A DNA stretch of 15,427 nt from Candidatus Latescibacterota bacterium. GTDB lineage: Bacteria; Latescibacterota; UBA2968; UBA8231. The stretch covers positions 2,187 to 17,613 of the forward strand of contig JAGWBY010000083.1 of the NCBI GenBank assembly GCA_021295675.1, written 5' to 3'. This document shows positions 1-6,365 of this stretch, one piece after another. The notes beneath the pieces were generated by a model, which saw only the letters and a program-made list of their open reading frames with translations, ran no database searches and had not been told where the DNA came from. The position numbers were made by a program, and so were the translations under genes. Within the stretch, counting starts at the first letter, position 1; each line of letters opens with the position of its first letter.

Positions 1-946
1 CTATTACCGCCCCGGTGCCCACGGCACCCAATACCAAAAGCAAGAGCACCAGCAACGCCACTTGCAGCCGCCCGCGCTGTTCCTGTACCCGAAATTCGTC
101 GAGCGAGAGACCAATGCGCAAAAGCCCCAGCGTCGTCCCTTGGGGCGCGAAGGGAATTACTACCTCAAATATCTCCTCGCCCTCAAACTCGACGAGGCGC
201 GAAGCGGCTGCATTGCGCGTCAGGGCCGTCTCGAGAAACGCATCGCCGTCAATGCTCTCCAGCAACACCAAGTCGTGCGAAGCGGCCAACAGGCCCAGCG
301 TGTCCTGCAATGCCATGTACACAATGTTTTGATTGGTGCCGATCTCTTGGATCAGCCGGCCGGCGCCGGAGCGAATCCGCAGGTGCAAAAGCCGCTCGGC
401 CGCTGCCCGCACAATCACCGCGCCTCCACCCCGCATGGCCACGGCCACGGCAAAAAGCTGGTCGTCCAACTCGAACAGCAGCGCCTCCTCCGCGCCCACC
501 AGTAGCGGCTCCAACTCCCGCTGCCACTCCACCAACTCTTCCGCATCGACGACGCCACTCGACGCCACCAGTCGGCCAGCCGCGCCGAGCACATCGACTT
601 GGTCGAGGGCATTGTCCGCTGCAATCCGCGCCAAGAGCGTGTCGGAAAACGCCTGTGTCAGCCCCAACTCGGCCAGCAGCCGGGCATTGTCTAGCAGCCG
701 TTCCTCGACCAACTCTTCCATGTCGCCTTCGGCGCGAAGCACGTTCTCCTCAGCGCGCGAAACCGCTTCGGCCAGCGATCGCGCCCCGCGTTCGAGTGTC
801 TCCAAGGTCGATTGCTGCGCCTGCCGCAGGCCATAGAGCGCAAAGGCCCCCAACACCACGGCCAGCACTACAAATAGCAACGCCAGATATCCCGGCCTGA
901 GCGCCGCTAACTTCCGCACCGGGAATCGCAGCTTAGGCTCGGCCAT
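1..946 (-). CDS. Membrane-anchored sensor protein, N-terminal part (probable histidine kinase; cut by window edge)
   Basis: The frame is open from ATG 946 to the left edge, giving 315 residues and no stop. A basic N-terminus (MAEPKLRFPVRK) leads into a hydrophobic helix at about residues 19-39. Next comes an Ala/Glu-rich, probably coiled-coil stretch (about 40-75), then an extracytoplasmic sensing region ending in VVIPFAPQGTTLGLLRIGLS. A second membrane helix at about 294-315 (LQVALLVLLLLVLGAV) is interrupted by the window end. Two helices flanking a CACHE-like periplasmic domain are the usual input half of histidine kinases, diguanylate cyclases or chemoreceptors. The output domain lies outside the window, so the enzyme class is inferred. 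A possible ribosome site (TAGGAG) lies about 14 nt before the ATG, rather far. The upstream frame offers no better nearby start. Confidence 0.75.
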   Translation of the reverse strand, partial: MAEPKLRFPVRKLAALRPGYLALLFVVLAVVLGAFALYGLRQAQQSTLETLERGARSLAEAVSRAEENVLRAEGDMEELVEERLLDNARLLAELGLTQAFSDTLLARIAADNALDQVDVLGAAGRLVASSGVVDAEELVEWQRELEPLLVGAEEALLFELDDQLFAVAVAMRGGGAVIVRAAAERLLHLRIRSGAGRLIQEIGTNQNIVYMALQDTLGLLAASHDLVLLESIDGDAFLETALTRNAAASRLVEFEGEEIFEVVIPFAPQGTTLGLLRIGLSLDEFRVQEQRGRLQVALLVLLLLVLGAVGTGAVI

Positions 947-987
947 CCTGCCTTTTATACTCCTAGCTATGTAAAATGGAAGTCAGA

Positions 988-1005
988 TTCACCTAAGCTG
1001 GTGAA
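988..1005. other. Short hairpin between mltF-like gene and sensor gene
   Basis: TTCACC (988-993) and GGTGAA (1000-1005) are perfectly complementary around a 6-nt loop. The hairpin lies 116 nt past the stop of the transglycosylase gene and upstream of the sensor gene, both on the minus strand. No T-run follows on the minus strand, so it is not a canonical intrinsic terminator. Nothing else recognisable was seen between 947 and 1120. Confidence 0.3.
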
Positions 1006-1120
1006 AGAGAGAAAATACGACAAGTGAAGGACACACTATCGCGCCTGCTCAGCGTCAGGATGCCGCCTGTAACGGGGATCAGCTTGCTAATCTGCGAGGC
1101 CAAGTGGGCATACCGCCAAC

Positions 1121-3217
1121 TCAGAGACGCTCTGGGTCCGACGCCCTCGCCATAGTCAGCATCCCGACATAGGCGTCATACATATTCTGGATGTTGCCGA
1201 CGTAATGCACGGGCTGACCACAGCGACAGAAGCCGTAGCGCGCCCGTTTGTAGTACGCCGGTTTGGCCAGCAGCCGCATCGCCTGTTCTACGTTGCCAAA
1301 CCACCGGTCGGGATTCCACCCATTCTCGCGGGCCAAGCGACGCGCATCAAGCACGTGCCCATAGCCGACATTGTAGGCGGCTAGCGCAAAGCGCATCCGT
1401 TCCTCTATGGGAATTTGCGGATCTAAGCGGTTGGCTAGTTGGGACAGGTACTTTACCCCCGCGTGGATATTCTCTTCGGGATCGTGCAGATCGGTAAATC
1501 CCAACTCGCGTCCGGTGACCGGCATGATCTGCATCAGCCCGCGCGCACCGACCCAGCTAGTAGCTTGGGGATCGAATTTGGATTCTTGGTACATCTGCGC
1601 GGTAATCAACCGCCAGTCCTGACCGTACTGGCGGGCGTATTTTTTCACCAGCTCATCGTAGGGCGACAGGCGACCACTCAAATCGACCCGCAGCGAATCC
1701 TTAGCCCTAGTGATGGTGCGCTTGTTTTTGAAGTACCGCTTCTTCATCATGTTAAAAAACAAGCCGCCCTTTTCCTCTTGTACATACTGATTGAGCGCCG
1801 CCAGCAAAGCCGGATTATCCCGGCGCACCGCCCATCCCAAGACCGTCGGCTTGATGCTGAAGGCCGCCTTGAGCGCACGCCCGTAGGCGAGTTCCACGTC
1901 GAGCAGATTGGAGTCGCATAGGGTAATGTCGTAGCGACCCGCCTCGACGCCGGCCAAGATGTCTTCGGTTTCGAGGTCGTCGGGCAGCGGCACGACCTGC
2001 AAACCCGCTATGGAATCCTCAAGGGCCATCAGAGTGGTGTAAAAAGAAGAGCTAGCGCGCACGTGGACCGTGCGCCCTGCCAAGTCCTCAAGGCTGGCAA
2101 TCGAATCCTCATCGGCGCGCACTACCACCAGCTCATCTACTTCGTTATAGGGCAAGGTAAACACCGCCTGTTTCCCTCGCTCCGCGGTAATAGTCATGGC
2201 CGCGGCCACCACATCGCCTTTGCCCTCGTTCAAATACGACAGCAGGTCGGCGTGGCTGTCCGGGATGACCATATCGAGCCGCAGGTCATGCCGGTCGGCG
2301 AATTCCTTTATAAGCTCGTATTCAAACCCCACCTGCCGGCCGCGGTGGATGAAGTAGGTCATCGCATTGTTGCGCGTAATCATGCGCAGTCGCCGCCGCT
2401 TTTTTAAGCCGGGCAGATCGTCGGTAAAGGCTTGTTGGGACTGGCGCGTAAATTGCCGGGCGAGCAGATATTCATCGACCTTGGTCTTGAGCTGAACGTC
2501 GCCGGGCCGCATCATCAGGGCAATTGGGCGGTTTTCGGCCACCGTTAGCGGCGTGGCCATGTTGTCGTAGTAGCTTTCCACCCCCCGCCACAAGTGCTCG
2601 TCTGCTACGGTCGCTTGGTAGGAGCCGTGAACAATGCCTTCGATGAGGTGTTCGAGGCCGAGCTTTTCCGCGGCCGCGTGGATGTGCAAGGACGGCACCT
2701 TTTGCTGAAGATCCAACAGGGTCTGATAGTGCGAGCTAGTGCGTCGGACGCCGATTGTCATGCCGGCCAAGTCCTCAATCGCTGTCGGCAGGCTGTCGCT
2801 GGCCGCGGTAATCAGATACTCATCCACATAGAGATACGGCACGGAAAACACCGCTTGCTTCTGCCGCGCTGGCGTAATCGTCAGGCTAGCCGCGACGATG
2901 TCGCCTTCGCCCTCTAGCAATTTCTGCACCATTTGGGCGTAACTTTCGACCTTTACCAATACCAGTTTTAGCTTGAGTGCCTCGGCCAAGCCACGGGCGA
3001 TATCGTAGTCAATCGTCACCTGTTCCGCGGACTTGGGGATATGGGTAATCGGCTCCGGGGGGACGATGACGCGCAATGTGCCGTGGGACTGCAATACCGG
3101 TAGATCGCCGGTGTATTTGGGTTTGGCCTCAGGTCCCGGGGTCGCCGATTGGCTGCATTGCACAAAGGTAGAAAGTGCAATAAGCCCTGCGGGAAAAAGC
3201 ATTCGTGTGCAAAACAA
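1121..3217 (-). CDS. MltF-like membrane-bound lytic transglycosylase with two tandem solute-binding (SBP_bac_3) domains
   Basis: This 698-residue exported protein should cleave peptidoglycan glycan strands in the periplasm. The leader (MLFPAGLIALSTFVQCS) is hydrophobic and ends at a cysteine, but the lipobox is poor (FVQC), so lipidation is uncertain. Two homologous amino-acid-binding-type domains follow at about 45-270 and 273-505, each with the family's glycine-rich 'GEGDIVAASLTI' or 'GKGDVVAAAMTI' segment. The SLT domain is at about 520-650, with predicted catalytic Glu545 in QMYQESKFDP, the SWVGARGLMQIMP segment and the AYNVGYGHV motif. The E. coli MltF type has one SBP domain, so the duplication is unusual. 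I chose TTG 3217 because AAAGGAGG lies 9 nt upstream. An in-frame TTG at 3262 has no ribosome site, and ATG 3202 is too far from it. The gene has its own promoter at 3275-3303. Confidence 0.9.
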   Translation of the reverse strand: MFCTRMLFPAGLIALSTFVQCSQSATPGPEAKPKYTGDLPVLQSHGTLRVIVPPEPITHIPKSAEQVTIDYDIARGLAEALKLKLVLVKVESYAQMVQKLLEGEGDIVAASLTITPARQKQAVFSVPYLYVDEYLITAASDSLPTAIEDLAGMTIGVRRTSSHYQTLLDLQQKVPSLHIHAAAEKLGLEHLIEGIVHGSYQATVADEHLWRGVESYYDNMATPLTVAENRPIALMMRPGDVQLKTKVDEYLLARQFTRQSQQAFTDDLPGLKKRRRLRMITRNNAMTYFIHRGRQVGFEYELIKEFADRHDLRLDMVIPDSHADLLSYLNEGKGDVVAAAMTITAERGKQAVFTLPYNEVDELVVVRADEDSIASLEDLAGRTVHVRASSSFYTTLMALEDSIAGLQVVPLPDDLETEDILAGVEAGRYDITLCDSNLLDVELAYGRALKAAFSIKPTVLGWAVRRDNPALLAALNQYVQEEKGGLFFNMMKKRYFKNKRTITRAKDSLRVDLSGRLSPYDELVKKYARQYGQDWRLITAQMYQESKFDPQATSWVGARGLMQIMPVTGRELGFTDLHDPEENIHAGVKYLSQLANRLDPQIPIEERMRFALAAYNVGYGHVLDARRLARENGWNPDRWFGNVEQAMRLLAKPAYYKRARYGFCRCGQPVHYVGNIQNMYDAYVGMLTMARASDPERL

Positions 3218-3226
3218 CGCGATGTA

Positions 3227-3235
3227 CCTCCTTTC
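3227..3235 (-). promoter_or_regulatory. Ribosome binding site deciding a TTG start for the MltF-like gene
   Basis: On the minus strand GAAAGGAGG ends 9 nt before TTG 3217. It lies inside the longer reading frame that begins at TTG 3262, which argues that the upstream TTG is not used. Confidence 0.7.
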
Positions 3236-3274
3236 AAATAGGCCGATTGACTTGGACCTCAAAGATACTTGGGT

Positions 3275-3303
3275 ACTTTAGCCTATGGCGTATTCTCAGT
3301 CAA
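3275..3303 (-). promoter_or_regulatory. Sigma70-type promoter for the MltF-like gene
   Basis: On the minus strand TTGACT (3303-3298) and TAAAGT (3280-3275) are separated by exactly 17 nt. They match consensus at 5 of 6 and 4 of 6 positions. Transcription would start near 3268, giving a leader of about 50 nt to TTG 3217. A start at TTG 3262 would leave only about 6 nt, which supports the downstream start. Confidence 0.55.
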
Positions 3304-3422
3304 CCCACTCCGGCCCCTTGGCACGGCTTGACTTAGCTCCCCTAAAGGCCCTTTATCTCCCTGAAACCCCGGCGGCAGCTATCCGCAGATGGACGCAGAG
3401 GAGCACCGATGCGGGATGACGT

Positions 3423-3441
3423 TTTCGGGGCGCACCCGAAA
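3423..3441 (+). other. Perfect 7-bp hairpin in the leader of the dehydrogenase-kinase operon
   Basis: TTTCGGG (3423-3429) pairs with CCCGAAA (3435-3441) around a 5-nt loop, 39 nt before the GTG start at 3481. No T-run follows, so it is not an intrinsic terminator. It may stabilise the leader or bind a regulator. Upstream, TTGACT (3328-3333) and CTTTAT (3351-3356), 17 nt apart, are a weak promoter candidate for this operon. Confidence 0.35.
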
Positions 3442-3480
3442 TTGAAATGTTAAGACGGCTCTCAAGGAGGATAGACCGCC

Positions 3481-4317
3481 GTGATAACCCATGGACTCAC
3501 CGTCGTCGAACCGGGGCGAATCGAGGTCACCCAAACCGATCTCGACGATCACCTGCACCCCCATGAAGTGCTGATAGAGACCGAATACTCCATCGTCAGC
3601 GCCGGCACCGAAGGCGCGGGCTTTACCGGCCTCGTCAAGCAGATGCCTTTCGGCGACGCCGGCCAGTATCCCCGAGGCACTGGCTACGGCAACCTCGGCC
3701 AAGTGCTCAAGACCGGCGACGCGGTTTCCGGCATACAACCGGGCGACCGCGTGTTGTCCTTTGCTCACCACGCTTCCATCGTCAAGACGGATGCGCAGCG
3801 CATGGCACTGCCCGTATCGCGCGAGGCCCCCGGCCAGCATCTCGTGTTTACGCGCATGGCCGGCGTCAGCATCTCCGCTTTGCGCTCTTCTAGCGTCCAG
3901 CCCGGAGACACGGTACTCGTGGTCGGCGGCGGCCTCGTGGGCAATTTCGCCGCCCAACTCTTCCGCCTAGCCGGTGCCGACGTCATGCTCGCGGACTTGT
4001 CCGAGCTACGCCTGCGCCAAGCGCGCGCCTGCGGCATCGAGCGCACCGTCAATCCCGGCCGCGACGATCTAAAAAAAGCGGTGCGCGACTGGACCGGCGG
4101 CGCGGGCACCCGCATCGGCGTCGAGGCCATTGGCATCAGCGAAGTCATTGCCCAGACCGCGATGTGCATTGCCCGCCACGGCGAACTCATCCTCCTCGGC
4201 AGTCCATGTAACACCCATGCTGCTGCACATCCACCTAGAGGCGATCCGCATGATCGGCGCTCTCGAGTGGCGCTGGCCGCAGCACGCCACCGAGCGCTGC
4301 CGCGATCTCGACGCTAA
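3481..4317 (+). CDS. GTE-type medium-chain (zinc-type) dehydrogenase, N-terminal fragment before a frameshift
   Basis: This is most of an NAD(P)-dependent medium-chain dehydrogenase, probably acting on a sugar or polyol. The N-terminal GroES-like domain carries the YSIVSAGTEGAGF segment, where classical alcohol dehydrogenases have the zinc cysteine. This is the 'GTE' subgroup that includes BchC-like and many sugar-operon dehydrogenases, and the structural-zinc cysteine lobe is absent. The Rossmann domain has VVGGGLVGNFAAQ, with the GxGxxG motif at residues 149-154. Homology ends at the LILLGSP segment (about nt 4206). The remaining 37 codons to 4317 are out-of-frame tail, and the true C-terminus continues in another frame (4217-4480). 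The GTG start at 3481 is supported by AAGGAGG 10 nt upstream. The gene is first in an operon with the FGGY kinase at 4485. As it stands the product would lack its C-terminal catalytic-domain helices. Confidence 0.8.
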   Translation: MITHGLTVVEPGRIEVTQTDLDDHLHPHEVLIETEYSIVSAGTEGAGFTGLVKQMPFGDAGQYPRGTGYGNLGQVLKTGDAVSGIQPGDRVLSFAHHASIVKTDAQRMALPVSREAPGQHLVFTRMAGVSISALRSSSVQPGDTVLVVGGGLVGNFAAQLFRLAGADVMLADLSELRLRQARACGIERTVNPGRDDLKKAVRDWTGGAGTRIGVEAIGISEVIAQTAMCIARHGELILLGSPCNTHAAAHPPRGDPHDRRSRVALAAARHRALPRSRR

Positions 4318-4480
4318 TTACCGCCAGCTCGCCGCGTGGATCGCCAACGACCAACTCGTCGTCGAGCCCCTGATCTCCCATCTAGCGTCCCCCGCAGACT
4401 GCCAACAGATGTACGAGGGACTTACCGCCAATAAAGAGGAATACCTCGGCGTGGTTTTCGACTGGTCGCTACTGAGTTAA
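4217..4480 (+). CDS. C-terminal fragment of the same dehydrogenase (after frameshift)
   Basis: Reading from about 4208 (GTA ACA CCC ATG, V-T-P-M) gives the missing C-terminus of the dehydrogenase, with LEAIRMIGALEWRWP and a final segment ending GVVFDWSLLS. Family members usually have about seven residues between GSP and the V-T-x-L-L segment, whereas here one base separates them. A deletion of roughly 20 nt therefore fits better than a one-base insertion. ATG 4217 is the first in-frame start, but no ribosome site precedes it, so independent translation is doubtful. The stop lies 4 nt before the kinase start. Confidence 0.65.
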   Translation: MLLHIHLEAIRMIGALEWRWPQHATERCRDLDANYRQLAAWIANDQLVVEPLISHLASPADCQQMYEGLTANKEEYLGVVFDWSLLS

Positions 4481-4484
4481 TCCC

Positions 4485-5975
4485 ATGTCAACGCACTACC
4501 TCGCGCTAGACATCGGCTCTACTACTGTCGTCTCCATCGTCATTGACCTCGACACCAACGCCGTCGTCGGCGCAGCCAGCGCAGCCAATTCGTCCGAGAC
4601 GACCTCTGCGACAGATAAGCTCATCGGCCGCTCGGAGTGGGATCTCGACGCAATGACCGAACTGGCCATCGAAAACGCGGCCGCGCTCTTATCCCGTACC
4701 AACGCCCGGCCATCGGCCATCGGCGTCACCGGGCAGCAGCAGGGCCTTCAACTCCTCGACGCCGCGCTCAATACCGTAGGCCCTTATTTTTCCTGGCAAG
4801 ACCAGCGCGCTCAAGACCCCCTACCGGGTCAGCAGCACACCTACTTAGACGCCATGGCCCAGCGCGGCGGTTCCACCGCCACCGAGGGAGAGATGCCCGC
4901 CTTTGCCAATACCGGCTGTCCCCTCGTGGCCGGCCACGCCGCGCCACACCTGTTTTGGCTGCAAGCCAACAATCAGCTTCCCAGTGCCGTCAGCGGCACG
5001 ACAGCCCCTGAATTTGTGGTGTCGCGCTTAGTGGGCAAACGGCCGGTGGTCGATCCCACAGACGCGCTCGGCTGGGGCGTCTATGACGTGCCCAAGCGCG
5101 CTTGGGCGGACGAGCTTATCGCCGATCTCGGCCTGGACCAGTCGCTGTTTCCCGAACTGGTCGAATCCTGTACCATGGCCGGTCCCCTGACCGCAGCAAT
5201 GGCCCAAAAGCTCGGCGTCCCAGCGGGCCTGCCCGTAGCCGTGGCATCCGGCGATCACCAGTGTAGCTTTGCCGGCACGGTCGCCGATTACGCCAACACC
5301 GTGGCCGTCAACGTCGGCACCGGCGGACAAGCCGCTCTATATATCGAAGCGCCACTGCCGCGCGGCTCGCTCGAACTGCGTCCCTATATCCAGCGCGGCT
5401 ATCTGCTGGCCGGCGTGGGAGCCGTCGGTGGACGCACGTTCAGGACTCTGCGCGACTTCTTTGCCGACGCCATCCATGCCCTCGCCGATGTCCAACCCGA
5501 CCGCGAAGCCCTCTACGAGCGGCTCGTAGCATTAGCAGCCGACGTGCCAGTCGGTGCCGAGGGGGTGCGCGCCGACCCGCTATTTTCGGGGTCGCGCAGC
5601 AGGCCACGGGCCAAAGCCGCCTTCCGCGAGCTGACTGCGGCGACGCTGACTGCCGGACACCTAACGCGCGCGCTGTTGGAAGGCATGGCCGTCGAGTTGG
5701 CCGACTCGTATCGCGAGGCCATCCGCCTAGGCAGCGGCGCGCGTTCCAAGCTGGTTGGCGCGGGCAACGGCATCAAGCTGAATCCCGTGCTGCGGGCGGC
5801 ACTGGAAGCCGAGTTCGCCATGCCGCTGCACGTGGGATCGCACGGCGAAGAAGCGGCAGTCGGTGCCGCGCTGTGTGCCGCGGTGGCCGACGGCGCGTTT
5901 GGCTCCATCGCCGAAGCGAGTGCGGCGTTTGCCAGTGGTCCCCCTTCCACGTCGGCAGTGTCAAGCGTCAAATGA
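4485..5975 (+). CDS. FGGY-family carbohydrate kinase (sedoheptulokinase- or xylulokinase-like)
   Basis: This 496-residue enzyme should phosphorylate a sugar or polyol with ATP in the cytoplasm. The N-terminal domain opens with LALDIGSTTV (phosphate 1) and carries ITGQQQG-type substrate-loop sequence (VTGQQQGLQLLD). The central SGDHQCSFAG segment supplies predicted catalytic base Asp257. NVGTGGQAAL is the phosphate 2 motif, and GAGNGIKLNPVLRAALE with HGEEAAVGAAL forms the adenosine-binding C-terminal signature. Length is normal for the family. The GDxQCS segment and the PLFSGSRSRP stretch resemble sedoheptulokinases more than classical xylulokinases, but the substrate cannot be fixed by eye. 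The gene starts 4 nt after the dehydrogenase stop with no clear ribosome site, suggesting translational coupling to a now-frameshifted partner. Confidence 0.85.
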   Translation: MSTHYLALDIGSTTVVSIVIDLDTNAVVGAASAANSSETTSATDKLIGRSEWDLDAMTELAIENAAALLSRTNARPSAIGVTGQQQGLQLLDAALNTVGPYFSWQDQRAQDPLPGQQHTYLDAMAQRGGSTATEGEMPAFANTGCPLVAGHAAPHLFWLQANNQLPSAVSGTTAPEFVVSRLVGKRPVVDPTDALGWGVYDVPKRAWADELIADLGLDQSLFPELVESCTMAGPLTAAMAQKLGVPAGLPVAVASGDHQCSFAGTVADYANTVAVNVGTGGQAALYIEAPLPRGSLELRPYIQRGYLLAGVGAVGGRTFRTLRDFFADAIHALADVQPDREALYERLVALAADVPVGAEGVRADPLFSGSRSRPRAKAAFRELTAATLTAGHLTRALLEGMAVELADSYREAIRLGSGARSKLVGAGNGIKLNPVLRAALEAEFAMPLHVGSHGEEAAVGAALCAAVADGAFGSIAEASAAFASGPPSTSAVSSVK

Positions 5976-6028
5976 GACTCTCTGGTGGTCTGGCACTATC
6001 CTTATACAAGAACGAGATTATATGATGT

Positions 6029-6322
6029 ATGCCTCGACCAAAAAACTATACCGCCATGAAACATATCGAGATTGTCGATGGAGCACTGAACAGCCGCTTT
6101 GAACTATACGCTGTGCCTGATCATATCTTTGATCTGCTATTCCCGGCAGAAAAGGACGAAATATACCTCGAAGATCTGAGCAAAGACCTGCAAGAGAATA
6201 CAGCGTTCTGGGACCAAGTTTACACCCGGGAAGTGGATCGACGCACCGTTAAGGGTATCCACGGCATCCTCCATACGCATCCAAAAGCGAAAATTTCCAT
6301 CATAGAACAAACCGCTGGTTGA
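6029..6322 (+). CDS. Small unassigned protein
   Basis: This predicted soluble protein has 97 residues, or 88 if it starts at ATG 6056. The pattern MKHIEIVDGALN followed by a hydrophobic/acidic stretch (YAVPDHIFDLLFP, DEIYLEDL) and a basic REVDRRTVKGIHGILHTHP segment recalls a family of short conserved hypothetical proteins from metagenomes. I know no function for them. Neither start has a good ribosome site. The longer one is annotated by default, but the family-like sequence begins at residue 10 (6056), so that may be the real start. It lies 53 nt after the kinase and 43 nt before the M16 peptidase, on the same strand. Confidence 0.6.
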   Translation: MPRPKNYTAMKHIEIVDGALNSRFELYAVPDHIFDLLFPAEKDEIYLEDLSKDLQENTAFWDQVYTREVDRRTVKGIHGILHTHPKAKISIIEQTAG

Positions 6323-6365
6323 AATGGATCAATCGGCTATTGACCAATCAAAACAGGAGTTTTAC

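Noticed and set aside
15..900. Several plus- and minus-strand frames at the left end (e.g. 310-900 plus, 249-527 minus)
   Set aside because: They overlap the 315-residue minus-strand sensor frame, which has two membrane helices and sensible composition. The alternatives are Ser/Arg/Pro-rich shadow sequence.
6325..6346. Imperfect inverted repeat TGGATCAAT / ATTGACCA before the M16 peptidase
   Set aside because: The pairing needs a bulge, is AT-rich and does not cover the ribosome site or start, so it is probably chance.
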